The notes beneath the pieces are model-generated. The model searched no databases and was not told the origin of the DNA. It worked only from the letters and a program-made list of their open reading frames with translations. DNA of 64,000 nt from Salinibacillus kushneri. GTDB taxonomy: Bacteria; Bacillota; Bacilli; Bacillales; Alkalibacillaceae. Below are positions 1 through 9,221 of this stretch, one piece after another. The stretch spans positions 375,407 through 439,406 of the forward strand of contig NZ_FOHJ01000002.1 of the NCBI RefSeq assembly GCF_900111405.1, in the 5' to 3' direction. Made by a program: the position numbers and the translations under genes. The number at the start of each line of letters is the position of its first letter. The stretch's first letter is position 1.

Positions 1-1
1 A

Positions 2-679
2 AGTGTTACTATGGATGAAATTCGAATTGCTACTTATAAAAAAGATTATGAGCATGTGGAAGAAATGGTAGAACTGGAACTAAAGAATCCTCTATTTAAA
101 AACAATTTAGAAGGCAGGCAGTTTTTATTATGGCATCAAGGAATATGTAAGTTTGAATTAGGCAAAAGTATTGATGAAGCAATGTTCTATATCAATGAGG
201 CTTTATCTTGTAGTTTGACCACCAATAAAAATTATTCTCAACGAGAGATAGAAATTTTGTTAACCAAAGCAATCATAATGCATTTGACAAACCGGTTTCA
301 AGAAAGTAAAAAAATATATTTAGAACTTTTAGCGGCATTAAATAAAAATATTTATATAACTGACGAAAAAATATTCGTAAAAAGCTATTATAATTATACT
401 CGCTTACTTGTAGATTTTAACGAATACGATGAAGCCTTAAAAAACGCCCGAATTGGGTTGCGTCATGCCAAAAAAGCTGATTTATTATATTTGCAAGGTG
501 AATTATACTTTCAAATTGGAAGATGCTATGAACTAATGAAAGATTATAAAGAAGCTAAGGACAATTTTCAAATATCATCAAGTTGTTTTTATTTAAGTGA
601 ACAAAATGAATTATATGATTTAGTACTTGAGGCAGTAGATGAAATGGACGAACTAGAAGTTGAAATGATTAAAGATTAA
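2..679 (+). CDS. TPR-repeat protein, C-terminal part (cut by window edge)
   Basis: The frame is already open at the left edge, so this is the last 225 or so residues of a longer protein. The first ATG inside the window, at 11, need not be the start. The visible part is helical, with repeated helix pairs such as YDEALKNARIGLRHA and YKEAKDNFQ about 40 residues apart, which is the tetratricopeptide pattern. In Bacillaceae such a block usually follows an N-terminal XRE-type helix-turn-helix in peptide-responsive RRNPP regulators. That the missing part is such a domain is inference. It precedes typA by about 140 bases and no clear terminator separates them. It could also be a Rap-like protein without a DNA-binding domain. 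Confidence 0.7.
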   Translation, partial: SVTMDEIRIATYKKDYEHVEEMVELELKNPLFKNNLEGRQFLLWHQGICKFELGKSIDEAMFYINEALSCSLTTNKNYSQREIEILLTKAIIMHLTNRFQESKKIYLELLAALNKNIYITDEKIFVKSYYNYTRLLVDFNEYDEALKNARIGLRHAKKADLLYLQGELYFQIGRCYELMKDYKEAKDNFQISSSCFYLSEQNELYDLVLEAVDEMDELEVEMIKD

Positions 680-817
680 TAAGGGATAGTGAAAATTTAA
701 ATTTTGTTAATTTTTTGTAGAAAAACAATTAAAGTTTATATAGGAGGCTAAAAGGAAAACTTTATGTTACAATAGAAAGGTTGAATATTCATAAAGGTAT
801 TAAGAGGAGAGTTGTTC

Positions 818-2644
818 ATGCAACATAGAGATGATTTGCGTAACATCGCGATAATTGCTCACGTAGACCATGGAAAAACAACCCTGGTTGACCAGCTGTT
901 AACTTATTCTGGTACATTTCGTGAAAATGAACATGTCGATGAACGCGCTATGGATTCGAATGATTTAGAAAAAGAACGCGGAATTACAATTTTGTCCAAG
1001 AACACAGCCATTCATTATAAAGATACACGTATTAATATCCTCGATACACCAGGACACGCTGACTTTGGCGGGGAAGTTGAACGGATTATGAGTATGGTTG
1101 ATGGGGTTTTGCTTGTAGTGGATGCCTATGAAGGCGTTATGCCCCAAACTCGTTTTGTGCTTAAAAAAGCATTGGAACAAAAGTTACGTCCTGTCGTTGT
1201 TTTAAATAAAATTGACCGTCCAAATGCCCGTCCTGAAGAGGTAGTAGATGAAGTTCTTGATTTATTTATCGAATTAGGCGCTGATGATGATCAGTTAGAA
1301 TTTCCTGTTGTTTATTCTTCTGCGATTCAGGGAACTTCGGGTTATGAACCAGATGAATTAGGCGAAACGATGGACCCTATTTTCAAAACGATAATGGATC
1401 ATGTTCCAGCTCCTGTAGAAAACTCCGATGAACCATTACAATTTCAGGTAACCTTGCTGGATTATAATGATTATGTCGGAAGAATTGGGGTAGGAAGAGT
1501 TTTCCGTGGAAGCATTAAAGTTGGAGATCAGGTATCTCTGATGAAGAAGGGTGGTTCGGTACGGAACTTTAGAGTTACCAAGCTATTTGGATTTATCGGG
1601 TTAAAGAGAATTGAAATTGAAGAAGGAAAAGCTGGTGACATTGTTGCTGTATCTGGGATGGAAGATATTAACGTAGGTGAGACGGTTTGTGCACCTGACA
1701 ACCCAGAGCCATTGCCATTGCTAAGAATTGATGAACCAACCCTGCAAATGACTTTCCTTGTAAATAACAGTCCATTTGCCGGCAAGGAAGGAAAATATGT
1801 AACGGCTCGTCAAATTGAAGAGCGTTTAATGACACAATTAGAAACAGATGTGAGCCTGCGGGTAGAGCCTACCTCTTCCCCTGATGCATGGACTGTTTCA
1901 GGTCGTGGAGAACTCCATTTATCGATTTTAATTGAGAATATGCGCCGTGAGGGATATGAACTGCAGTTATCTAAGCCACAGGTAATCTTAAAAGAAATAG
2001 ATGGACAAAAGTGTGAACCGGTTGAACATGTACAAGCTGACGTACCTGAAGATTATTCAGGCTCTGTCATTGAATCCCTTGGTTCCAGAAAAGGTGAAAT
2101 GCTTGATATGGTTAATCAGGGAAATGGTCAAGTTCGCCTAGAGTTTAAAGTACCATCCCGTGGTCTTATCGGTTATGCAACAGAATTTATGAGTCAAACC
2201 AGAGGATATGGAATTCTCAATCATACGTTTGATGGATATGAGCCTGTCACTGCAGGTCAAGTAGGTGGCCGTCGTCGAGGTGTATTAGTTTCCTTGGAAA
2301 ACGGTAAAACAACTACTTATAGTATTATGTCCCTAGAAGACCGTGGCGTTATCTTTGTTGAACCAGGAACAGATGTATATGCCGGGATGATTGTCGGGGA
2401 GCATAACCGGGAAAATGATTTAACCGTTAATATTACAAAAGAAAAGCATTTAACAAATGTACGGTCTGCTACGAAGGACCAAACCGCCACCATTCGAAGT
2501 ACTCGAACATTATCCCTGGAAGAAGCCATCGAATATCTAGATGATGATGAATATTGCGAGGTTACACCAGAAAACGTTCGTCTTCGCAAAAAGATTTTAA
2601 ATAAAAATGAGCGGGAAAAAGCGGCAAAAAGAAAGAAAGATTAA
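818..2644 (+). CDS. typA: Ribosome-associated GTPase TypA/BipA
   Basis: This is a translational GTPase of the EF-G family that acts on the 50S subunit in ribosome assembly and stress adaptation. The 608-residue product has the usual family length. It starts with the G1 loop AHVDHGKT at residues 14-21, then the switch region ERGITI, G3 DTPGH near 76 and G4 NKID near 130. Domain II, an EF-G-like domain V and the lysine-rich TypA C-terminal domain follow. I chose ATG 818 because GAGGAG (804-809) lies 8 bases upstream. The TTG at 812 would be only two bases from it. A hairpin terminator follows the stop directly, so the gene is probably monocistronic. The order of functions is complete, with no lesion seen. 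Confidence 0.97.
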   Translation: MQHRDDLRNIAIIAHVDHGKTTLVDQLLTYSGTFRENEHVDERAMDSNDLEKERGITILSKNTAIHYKDTRINILDTPGHADFGGEVERIMSMVDGVLLVVDAYEGVMPQTRFVLKKALEQKLRPVVVLNKIDRPNARPEEVVDEVLDLFIELGADDDQLEFPVVYSSAIQGTSGYEPDELGETMDPIFKTIMDHVPAPVENSDEPLQFQVTLLDYNDYVGRIGVGRVFRGSIKVGDQVSLMKKGGSVRNFRVTKLFGFIGLKRIEIEEGKAGDIVAVSGMEDINVGETVCAPDNPEPLPLLRIDEPTLQMTFLVNNSPFAGKEGKYVTARQIEERLMTQLETDVSLRVEPTSSPDAWTVSGRGELHLSILIENMRREGYELQLSKPQVILKEIDGQKCEPVEHVQADVPEDYSGSVIESLGSRKGEMLDMVNQGNGQVRLEFKVPSRGLIGYATEFMSQTRGYGILNHTFDGYEPVTAGQVGGRRRGVLVSLENGKTTTYSIMSLEDRGVIFVEPGTDVYAGMIVGEHNRENDLTVNITKEKHLTNVRSATKDQTATIRSTRTLSLEEAIEYLDDDEYCEVTPENVRLRKKILNKNEREKAAKRKKD

Positions 2645-2650
2645 ATAAGG

Positions 2651-2690
2651 GAGCCAAGGATTTCTGTAATCCTTGGCTCTTCGTTATTCT
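2651..2690. terminator. Intrinsic terminator between typA and the convergent crotonase gene
   Basis: A 12-base perfect stem, GAGCCAAGGATT with AATCCTTGGCTC, and a 5-base loop, followed by a T-rich stretch. It lies between two convergent genes and may serve both, although the T-run on the minus strand is weak. Confidence 0.8.
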
Positions 2691-3457
2691 CCTGAAAAGG
2701 CAGGACCTCTTTTATCTAAAAAGGCTTGTATCCCTTCCTTATGATCATTCGTTTGACGCATTTTTTGTTGACCAATGGCTTCCTGATCAAGTATATGCAT
2801 GAGCTTTGTTCGATTTTGTTCAGCATAAATCAGTTTTGTTTCAATCATGGCTTTGATTGGCTTACTACGTAACTGATCTATCTTTTGCTGGATGAAATCA
2901 TTTAAATCAGGAACGGCTACTTCGTCTATTAATCCCAGTTTTTGAGCTTGTTCTGCTGAGAATTTCTGACCTTCCCAAATCGTGTGTTTGGCCCTTACTT
3001 CACCCAGTCGCTGCTCCATAAAAAAGTGCCCTGCTCCATCAGGAATTAAGCCAATTCCAATAAAGTTCATCGCCACATTTGCTTTCTTATCTGCAATTAC
3101 ATAGTCACTTGCTAAAGCCAGACTAAGACCCAAACCAGCCGCTGCACCATTAATGGCACTAATAGTAATAGCGGGCAGTGTATAAAGCGTAATCATTATA
3201 TCCTTAATCGTTTTCATAATATCATGAAAAACGTCAGCATCTGACTGCAGTAACATCGTTTTGATATCACCACCCGCTGAAAAGGCCTTCCCTTCACCGG
3301 TTATGACCAGTACATTTGCTTCACTTTCTTTTACTCTTTGTAAGCCATTAAGTAACTCATTTAACAGTTCAACGTTCATGGCATTCATGCTTTCCGGTCG
3401 ATTTAGTGTTAAAGTTGCTGTTTTTTCTTCGATGGATAGTAAAACGGAATTAGACAT
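2684..3457 (-). CDS. Enoyl-CoA hydratase/isomerase (crotonase) family protein, YhaR-like
   Basis: Crotonase-fold acyl-CoA enzyme of 257 residues, the usual family size. The CoA and oxyanion-hole motif GKAFSAGGDI and the second glycine-rich motif GAAAGLGLSLALASD are intact. The MNFIGIGLIPDGAGH segment and the C-terminal AFLDKRGPAF resemble B. subtilis YhaR as I remember it. The exact substrate cannot be read from sequence. The start is ATG 3457, preceded by AGGTGAT at 3464-3470. A longer frame up to 3502 has no ribosome site. It stands alone on the minus strand and converges with typA. No pathway partners lie beside it, so a role in fatty-acid or phenylacetate breakdown is only a family-level guess. 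Confidence 0.88.
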   Translation of the reverse strand: MSNSVLLSIEEKTATLTLNRPESMNAMNVELLNELLNGLQRVKESEANVLVITGEGKAFSAGGDIKTMLLQSDADVFHDIMKTIKDIMITLYTLPAITISAINGAAAGLGLSLALASDYVIADKKANVAMNFIGIGLIPDGAGHFFMEQRLGEVRAKHTIWEGQKFSAEQAQKLGLIDEVAVPDLNDFIQQKIDQLRSKPIKAMIETKLIYAEQNRTKLMHILDQEAIGQQKMRQTNDHKEGIQAFLDKRGPAFSGE

Positions 3458-3566
3458 AAAAGTATCACCTCTTCTTTTATCTATTATGTAATTTAAACGC
3501 ATACATAGCTAATAGATATATTATTCTATTATGGTAATCAATATTCCTACTAGAATTATTTGAATA

Positions 3567-3597
3567 AAATAAAAAAAGAGCCGTTTATGACTCTTTT
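3567..3597 (-). terminator. Terminator of the XRE/TPR regulator gene
   Basis: Read on the minus strand, AAAAGAGTC and GGCTCTTTT form a 9-base stem (one G-T pair) with a 6-base loop, followed by a run of seven T. The stem overlaps the stop codon of the gene that ends at 3596. Confidence 0.75.
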
Positions 3598-4858
3598 ATA
3601 GGTAATCCTCTACTCTAAACGTATTCGAATAAAATTGGTGAGTAAGCTGATAATATTCTCCGGCTTTTTTATATTGACGATTATGGAAGTGAATGTCTCC
3701 GATTAATTTATAAAGACGCAGAAGTTCATATTGATCCCCAGATTCCTTGAAGTAAGGGATAATTTCCTTTTGAAGCTTTTCAATGAATTGAGTATCATAG
3801 ATTTGCTGATTTTTCTTTGCTTCTATAATATAAAACTTATATAAATATCTACGGGAATTTATTTTTTCCGCCAGGTCTAACCCAAATTTGACCGTCTCTT
3901 CAAATTGATCTAAATCAAGTATTGTATAATAAACTAAACTAAGTACATAAATGGTTTCCGCCTGTTCCTCCTCAGATTCACTTTGTTCAAGTGAATCTCT
4001 CAAATGTTGAATAGCCTTTTCATACTTTTTTTGCTGATAATATATATAACCAAGATTATGATATATTAAAGATTTATATTGTGGTGTTATATTTAATTCT
4101 TCTTTTTTTAGTTTTAATAATTCGTTTTCTGCAAAACCGTACTCACCAATTCTAATATAGAGAGTTGAAATAAGAATAAAGGTTTTCGTTATAGTAGTCA
4201 GGTCATAATTCATTTGAGCCTCATGTAGAGCTTTAAATGCATTATGAAGTGACTTATATAATTGATCAGCTCGACTATAATAGACAGCTAAATTGTAGTA
4301 AAGAGATAAATCTATTAAATCGATAGATGGATAAACTTTTTCTGCTTCTTTAAGGGACTCTAATGCACTAACTAAATCATTTTTGTTATAAAAATATATT
4401 GATTCTAATTTGTGAAAATAGTAATAAGTTAATGGGTTGAATAATTCCTGCATTTCTCGTAGTTGTCTATAATGAGATGTTATGATTTTATTGTCTTTTT
4501 CAAAAGCTAATAGATAGCCAAATTCGATAGTTAAAAATAAATACTTTATTACATGGTTATTAGTCCCTTGGTAAATTTTTTGTAAATTCTTATATTCGCT
4601 TTGTGCTCTTTTATAATCATTGTCTTTTATGTGGTTATACCACTCCAGGATACGCTTTTCTACATCCTGGCTATCTTCCTGTATATCTAAGGTGATGTGA
4701 AGGCGTTCTCCTAAAAGAGATAGTACATCCTGACTAGGTTCGATGGTTTCGTTTTCTATTTTACTTAGATAGGAAACCGAGCATATTCCAGCAGCTAATT
4801 CTTTTTGAGTCATCTCTTTTCTTGTACGATGATATTTAATCAATTTTCCTTGAAACAT
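3596..4858 (-). CDS. XRE-family HTH regulator with C-terminal TPR domain
   Basis: A 420-residue probable transcription regulator. Residues 5-60 form an XRE helix-turn-helix (KEMTQKELAAGICSVSYLSK, then the IEN-x-x-IEPS turn typical of this class). The rest is a superhelix of about eight TPR units, for example YEKAIQHLRDSLEQSESEEE. This architecture is shared by RRNPP regulators that bind exported and re-imported peptides. I saw no adjacent propeptide gene, so peptide control is inference. A perfect 16-base palindrome lies about 50 bases upstream at 4909-4924 and is a candidate for its own operator. No ribosome site of normal strength precedes ATG 4858 (only GGAATGATG-type sequence). Confidence 0.88.
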   Translation of the reverse strand: MFQGKLIKYHRTRKEMTQKELAAGICSVSYLSKIENETIEPSQDVLSLLGERLHITLDIQEDSQDVEKRILEWYNHIKDNDYKRAQSEYKNLQKIYQGTNNHVIKYLFLTIEFGYLLAFEKDNKIITSHYRQLREMQELFNPLTYYYFHKLESIYFYNKNDLVSALESLKEAEKVYPSIDLIDLSLYYNLAVYYSRADQLYKSLHNAFKALHEAQMNYDLTTITKTFILISTLYIRIGEYGFAENELLKLKKEELNITPQYKSLIYHNLGYIYYQQKKYEKAIQHLRDSLEQSESEEEQAETIYVLSLVYYTILDLDQFEETVKFGLDLAEKINSRRYLYKFYIIEAKKNQQIYDTQFIEKLQKEIIPYFKESGDQYELLRLYKLIGDIHFHNRQYKKAGEYYQLTHQFYSNTFRVEDYL

Positions 4859-4908
4859 TCACATCATTCCTGGATAAAATTTTCATTAATATTTACTATA
4901 ATAAATCC

Positions 4909-4924
4909 ATTTTACTAGTAAAAT
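4909..4924. promoter_or_regulatory. Perfect 16-base palindrome upstream of the XRE/TPR gene
   Basis: ATTTTACTAGTAAAAT is its own reverse complement. It lies 51 bases before the start codon of the XRE/TPR regulator. TATTAT and TATAGT hexamers follow on the minus strand, at about -10 distance. This arrangement is typical of an autoregulatory operator. Binding by this regulator is inferred. Confidence 0.45.
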
Positions 4925-5136
4925 ATATCTAAAACAATGAAATGGATTAATGTTATTCTATTTATATTTTTCTTAAGATTTTGCTTAAGGTCAAGGAAAA
5001 ATCCATATAGTTTAAATTTGAGGATATAAATCAGCCTGATCATTTTCATTTAAACCCGATAATACTTATCTATACTGGGTAGTTGTTTGGCAAACGGATA
5101 CTGCCAAAAATAAAACGATTATCTGATATTTCGTAG

Positions 5137-5165
5137 TTGTTTTTTTAGGAAGTCCATAGTATATT
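5137..5165 (+). promoter_or_regulatory. Sigma-A promoter of thiT
   Basis: TTGTTT (5137-5142), 17 bases, TATATT (5160-5165). It ends about 24 bases before the TPP aptamer, the expected distance for riboswitch transcription. A TTTGGCA-N9-TGCCAAA dyad at 5086-5108 lies upstream of it. Confidence 0.6.
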
Positions 5166-5188
5166 AGAATCAAAAGTGAATGAGTTTG

Positions 5189-5277
5189 CCACAAAGGGGA
5201 GCCAATTGGCTGAGATTGAACGATGAAGTTCTTGACCCTTTGAACCTGTCAAGCTAGTACTTGCGTAGGGATTGTGG
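5189..5277 (+). promoter_or_regulatory. TPP (THI-box) riboswitch aptamer
   Basis: The THI-box consensus is present: GGGG near 5196, CTGAGA near 5210, ACCCTTTGAACCTG near 5235 and GCGTAGGGA near 5263. CCACAA (5189-5194) can pair with TTGTGG (5272-5277) to close helix P1. It binds thiamine pyrophosphate in the nascent transcript. A strong terminator follows at 5306-5346, so ligand binding should stop transcription before thiT. Confidence 0.95.
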
Positions 5278-5305
5278 TGTTAAGGACAGTTTGTTTTGTA
5301 GCTTA

Positions 5306-5346
5306 AGCAAAGTATTGCGCGTCCTTGCGCCATACTTTGCTTTTTT
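5306..5346 (+). terminator. Riboswitch-controlled terminator before thiT
   Basis: AGCAAAGTAT-T-GCGC pairs with GCGC-C-ATACTTTGCT around the loop GTCCTT, followed by T6. The hairpin is the expression platform of the TPP riboswitch. It also covers the ATG at 5325, which rules that codon out as the thiT start. Confidence 0.9.
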
Positions 5347-5411
5347 ATGTATTAAATCAATACGCTATGTGGCGACCTTCACTTTCATTATTAGATTGGG
5401 GAGGAATTAAG

Positions 5412-6014
5412 TTGACAACAAATCAGTCTAAAGTGTTATTTATTGTGGAGATTGCCATCTTTACAGCCTTAGCTTTATTATTTGATGAGCTATCTAAATT
5501 TTTAACGGGGCGTTTCTGGCCTCAAGGCGGGTCTGTATCGATAGGAATGCTTCCTGTATTAATTATGGCTTTTCGATGGGGAATAAAAGGCGGGCTGCTA
5601 TCCGGATTTCTATTTGGAGGATTACAGCTTCTATTAGGGGCATCTATATATCATCCTGTTCAAGGCTTCATTGACTATTTCTTAGCCTTTACACTAGTAG
5701 GTGTTGCGGGGATGTTTGCAAAACAGGTGAAAGAAGGAATAACAGAAGGAAAGTCTTTGAAATGGATATCTTTTATGATTATGGGGACGATTTTGGGAGG
5801 CTTTCTCCGTTTCCTATGTCACTTTGTAGCAGGGATTGTTTTCTTTTCATCCTTTGCGGGTGATCAGCCAGTTGTTATTTATTCACTTTTATATAATGGT
5901 GGATATATGAGCTTTTCTGTTTTATTCTGTATGATTCTATTAACTCTATTAATTCCAGCTTTACCTAAAAAATATTTTCAATCATCTCCTGAAGCCTATA
6001 GTCTTAAAGGCTGA
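5412..6014 (+). CDS. thiT: Thiamine transporter ThiT (ECF substrate-binding subunit)
   Basis: Membrane S-component that captures thiamine and works with the shared energy-coupling factor module, which is not encoded here. The start is TTG 5412, nine bases after GGGGAGG, and gives 200 residues, the normal size for ThiT/YuaJ. The frame extends upstream to 5325, but that part lies in the riboswitch terminator. About six hydrophobic segments are visible. The family-typical glycine-rich stretch GSVSIGMLPVLIMAFRWGIK and the following GLLSGFLFGGLQ are present. Control by the TPP riboswitch just upstream confirms the substrate assignment. A terminator follows at 6033. Confidence 0.95.
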   Translation: MTTNQSKVLFIVEIAIFTALALLFDELSKFLTGRFWPQGGSVSIGMLPVLIMAFRWGIKGGLLSGFLFGGLQLLLGASIYHPVQGFIDYFLAFTLVGVAGMFAKQVKEGITEGKSLKWISFMIMGTILGGFLRFLCHFVAGIVFFSSFAGDQPVVIYSLLYNGGYMSFSVLFCMILLTLLIPALPKKYFQSSPEAYSLKG

Positions 6015-6032
6015 TTTCCCATATTAATTGTG

Positions 6033-6062
6033 AAGAGTTGTCCTTTAATGGGCAGCTCTTTT
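6033..6062 (+). terminator. Terminator of thiT
   Basis: AAGAGTTGTCC pairs with GGGCAGCTCTT (two G-T pairs) around TTTAAT, then TTATT. It lies 18 bases after the thiT stop. Confidence 0.75.
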
Positions 6063-6116
6063 ATTATCAGCTTTTAAGTTCTTTTAATACAGAGACACCA
6101 TTATCTTTAGACACCA

Positions 6117-6295
6117 GGCTTGTTAACCATGGGTGTTGGTTTCCTCTCAATTGCTCTCGCTTTCCGTGAGTGATGATCCGGGAGCTATCTGGGCATACGT
6201 CTGTGTGGTCTCCCATATACCGCTCTTCCCGCAGGAGTCTCAGCACTTCCGCTCCAATATACTTGGTAAAAATCATAATAACCTTTAACACAATC
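6117..6295 (+). repeat. Dispersed repeat family A, copy 1 (about 179 bases)
   Basis: The left end reads GGCTTGTTAACCATGGGTG and the right end CCTTTAACACAATC. Inside are CTCTCGCTTTCCGTG and TCTTCCCGCAGGAGTCTC. The same ends and the same interior recur at 51245-51413, and the same two ends recur in inverted orientation at 32492-32568. It holds no believable gene. A 74-codon minus-strand frame through it has no ribosome site and matches nothing I know. It resembles the GC-richer palindromic repeats common in Bacillus intergenic DNA. Confidence 0.7.
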
Positions 6296-6384
6296 AGTCA
6301 CTAAAAATGACGCAAATACCTATAGGATTCAGTGTTTCAACGGCACCAATGATGTAAGCGGTTACTTAATATCTGATTAATAAA

Positions 6385-6399
6385 AATTATCAGAATTTT
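6385..6399. promoter_or_regulatory. CodY-like box upstream of ilvE
   Basis: AATTATCAGAATTTT matches 12 of 15 positions of the CodY consensus AATTTTCWGAAAATT. It sits 13 bases upstream of the -35 of the ilvE promoter. CodY control of branched-chain amino acid genes is established in Bacillus. Its action here is inferred. Confidence 0.55.
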
Positions 6400-6412
6400 T
6401 TCGAATTACCGG

Positions 6413-6441
6413 TTGACCTCCAACTAAAATGGCGTTATGAT
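6413..6441 (+). promoter_or_regulatory. Sigma-A promoter of the ilvE-ilvD operon
   Basis: TTGACC (6413-6418), 17 bases, TATGAT (6436-6441). This is the best promoter in the 600-base gap before ilvE. It leaves a leader of about 170 bases. The leader contains an imperfect hairpin at 6496-6539 followed by ATTTTT, and the inverted repeat GCGTTAACGC near 6563. Confidence 0.7.
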
Positions 6442-6618
6442 TATCGACAATATTAATAAAACTACATGAAGAAACCCATAACAATCAGAGTATAAAAGCC
6501 CTTTACAACTTCAAAATATTGATTTTAAGAGAAGGGGTTATTTTTGAACTTTTATACTTTAATGCGTTAACGCTTTTATGCGATTCATTACAAATATATT
6601 AAGAGAGGAGTGTCGTAT

Positions 6619-7527
6619 ATGGGTGATCAGTGGATTTATTTAAGTGGCGAATACGTTCGCAAAGAAGATGCCGTTATTTCTGTATATGATCATGGTTTTT
6701 TGTATGGAGATGGGGTATTCGAAGGTATTCGTGTTTACAGTGGCAATGTTTTTAAATTAGAAGAACATCTTAATCGTCTTTATGAATCAGCTCATTCTGT
6801 AATGCTTGATATCCCTTATGCAAAGGAGGATTTTAAGCAGATTATTGTGAACACTGTTCGCAAAAACAACCTGGAGAATGCCTATATACGTGTTGTGGTC
6901 TCTCGAGGCAAAGGTAATCTTGGTCTAGACCCGGATTTATGCCAGGAACCCCGCATCGTAGTGATCGCAGAAGCACTCGCTCTTTATCCAGAAGAACTAT
7001 ATGAACGTGGCCTTAAGCTGGCATCGGTTGCTTCACGAAGGAATCGTCCGGATGTATTAAGTCCACAAATTAAGTCATTAAATTATTTAAATAATATATT
7101 AGTTAAACAAGAATCAAAGCAGGCTGGTGCAGATGAAGCACTTATGTTAAATGACCAGGGATATGTTACGGAATGCTCCGGAGATAACATTTTCATTGTA
7201 AAAAATGGAACTATATATACTCCACCTATCTATTTAGGTGCGCTTGAGGGAATCACAAGAAATGCCATCATCGACTTAGCAAAAGAAAATGGCTATGAGT
7301 TAAAAGAACAGCCATTTACCCGACACGATGTTTTTGTAGCAGATGAAGTCTTTTTAACTGGTACGGCAGCTGAAGTAATTTCGGTTGTAGAAGTTGACCA
7401 GCGCCCTATCAATGGTGGGAAAATTGGCAGCATCACAAAACATCTCTTACAGGAATTTAGAAAACTTGTTTTAATAGATGGTGTTCAATGCTATCCAGAA
7501 AAGAAAAAGAATGTCGAGGCAATATAA
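6619..7527 (+). CDS. ilvE: Branched-chain amino acid aminotransferase
   Basis: PLP-dependent class IV aminotransferase that catalyses the last step of leucine, isoleucine and valine synthesis and interconverts the 2-oxoacids with glutamate. The 302-residue product has the class IV motif YDHGFLYGDGVFEGIR near residue 21. The PLP lysine lies in QIKSLNYLNNILVK near 155, and ECSGDNIFIVKNG is close to 195. ATG 6619 is used because AGAGGAG ends 8 bases before it. The GTG at 6610 overlaps the ribosome site. It opens the branched-chain operon and ilvD follows 12 bases later. Confidence 0.95.
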   Translation: MGDQWIYLSGEYVRKEDAVISVYDHGFLYGDGVFEGIRVYSGNVFKLEEHLNRLYESAHSVMLDIPYAKEDFKQIIVNTVRKNNLENAYIRVVVSRGKGNLGLDPDLCQEPRIVVIAEALALYPEELYERGLKLASVASRRNRPDVLSPQIKSLNYLNNILVKQESKQAGADEALMLNDQGYVTECSGDNIFIVKNGTIYTPPIYLGALEGITRNAIIDLAKENGYELKEQPFTRHDVFVADEVFLTGTAAEVISVVEVDQRPINGGKIGSITKHLLQEFRKLVLIDGVQCYPEKKKNVEAI

Positions 7528-7539
7528 GGGGGCTCCACA

Positions 7540-9207
7540 ATGAGAAGTGACATGATCAAAAAAGGAATCGATCGTGCCCCGCATCGAAGTTTATTGCATG
7601 CAACAGGGGTTAAAACCAGTGATATAGGTAAACCATTTATTGGAGTTTGTAACTCCTATGTGGATATTATTCCTGGCCATAGGCATTTAAATGAATTTGG
7701 AAAGGTAGTAAAAGAGGCCATTCGGGAAGCAGGAGGCATTCCATTCGAGTTTAATACCATTGGGGTAGATGATGGGATTGCCATGGGGCATATTGGAATG
7801 CGTTATTCGCTTCCAAGCAGGGAAGTGATAGCCGACAGTGCTGAAACAGTAATTAATGCCCATTGGTTTGATGGCGTTTTTTATATCCCAAACTGTGACA
7901 AAATCACTCCAGGCATGTTAATGGCAGCAGCACGTACCAATGTTCCGTCGGTATTCGTTTCAGGAGGCCCGATGGAAGGTGGCGTCTCACCAAGTGGAGA
8001 TCATCTATCACTTGTTTCCATGTTTGAGGGAGTAGGAGCTTATAAATCAGGAACAATGACCAAACAGGAATTATCACAAATGGAACAGCTGGCATGCCCG
8101 ACATGTGGATCGTGCTCAGGTATGTTTACGGCAAATTCCATGAACTGCTTAATGGAAATGCTCGGTTTAACAGTCCCGGGGAATGGAACCATTGTTGCTA
8201 CCTCCCAAGAACGCCATGACCTAATTTACCAAGCAGCATATCACTTAGTTGATTTGGTTAAGAAGGATATCCGCCCACGAGATATTTTAACAAAAGAAAC
8301 CTTTGATGATGCGTTTGCTTTAGATATGGCAATGGGTGGTTCAACCAATACGGTACTTCATACTTTAGCCATTGCGCATGAAGCAGGCGTTGAATATGAC
8401 TTAAAATCGGTTAACGACATTGCAGAAAAAGTTCCGTATTTGTCCAAAATCAGCCCAGCATCTGACTATACTATGCACGATGTTCACCTGGCTGGTGGTG
8501 TAAGTGCAATTATCAATGAGCTTTGCCAAATTGATGGACTCATTCACAAAGATCGAATCACGGTTACAGGAAAATCAATCTATGAAAATGTGAAAGATGC
8601 GGAAATTAAAAATGATAAAGTAATTCGTACAAAAGAGAATGCGTATAGTCCCGTTGGCGGTTTATCCATTTTATACGGAAATATCGCCCCAGATGGTGCT
8701 GTCATTAAAGTTGGTGCTGTGGATCCTTCGATTAAAAAATTTCTGGGTGATGCCATTGTTTTCAATTCTCAAGAGGAGGCTCAGAAAGGAATTGATAATG
8801 GTACCGTTCAGGCCGGTCATGTTGTAGTCATTCGCTATGAAGGTCCAAAGGGTGGTCCGGGAATGCCGGAAATGCTGGCTCCAACATCATCGATTGCCGG
8901 TCGTGGTCTTGGAAAGGAAGTTGCTTTAATTACTGATGGACGTTTCTCAGGAGCTACACGAGGTATATCAGTTGGTCATATTTCCCCTGAAGCAGCTGAG
9001 GGAGGACCGATTGCTTTAGTTGAAAATGGGGATGGCATCATGATTGATTTGGAGACACGGTCGATTGAATTATTAGTAGACGAGGAGGAGTTGGCAGAAA
9101 GGAGAAAAAATTGGAAAAAGCCAGATCCAAAAATTCAATCCGGTTATTTAGCTAAGTACTCCAAACTAGTTACTTCCGCAAATACCGGAGGAGTAATGAA
9201 AATATAA
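7540..9207 (+). CDS. ilvD: Dihydroxy-acid dehydratase
   Basis: Iron-sulfur enzyme that removes water from 2,3-dihydroxy-isovalerate and 2,3-dihydroxy-3-methylvalerate to give the 2-oxoacids used by IlvE. The 555 residues are standard for IlvD. Cluster cysteines are visible in [18 protein letters not shown] and [18 protein letters not shown], and the substrate motif GRFSGATRG is near the C-terminus. The start is ATG 7540 after AAGGGGG. The gene ends 14 bases before the T-box leader that separates it from ilvB, so ilvE-ilvD lie outside direct T-box control. Confidence 0.97.
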   Translation: MRSDMIKKGIDRAPHRSLLHATGVKTSDIGKPFIGVCNSYVDIIPGHRHLNEFGKVVKEAIREAGGIPFEFNTIGVDDGIAMGHIGMRYSLPSREVIADSAETVINAHWFDGVFYIPNCDKITPGMLMAAARTNVPSVFVSGGPMEGGVSPSGDHLSLVSMFEGVGAYKSGTMTKQELSQMEQLACPTCGSCSGMFTANSMNCLMEMLGLTVPGNGTIVATSQERHDLIYQAAYHLVDLVKKDIRPRDILTKETFDDAFALDMAMGGSTNTVLHTLAIAHEAGVEYDLKSVNDIAEKVPYLSKISPASDYTMHDVHLAGGVSAIINELCQIDGLIHKDRITVTGKSIYENVKDAEIKNDKVIRTKENAYSPVGGLSILYGNIAPDGAVIKVGAVDPSIKKFLGDAIVFNSQEEAQKGIDNGTVQAGHVVVIRYEGPKGGPGMPEMLAPTSSIAGRGLGKEVALITDGRFSGATRGISVGHISPEAAEGGPIALVENGDGIMIDLETRSIELLVDEEELAERRKNWKKPDPKIQSGYLAKYSKLVTSANTGGVMKI

Positions 9208-9221
9208 AACGTTATTTTAAA

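Noticed and set aside
5325..5411. Upstream extension of thiT from ATG 5325
   Set aside because: The ATG lies in the riboswitch terminator loop; TTG 5412 has the ribosome site and gives the family length.
6067..6291. 74-codon minus-strand open frame between thiT and ilvE
   Set aside because: It lies in repeat A copy 1, has no ribosome site and no recognisable protein features.
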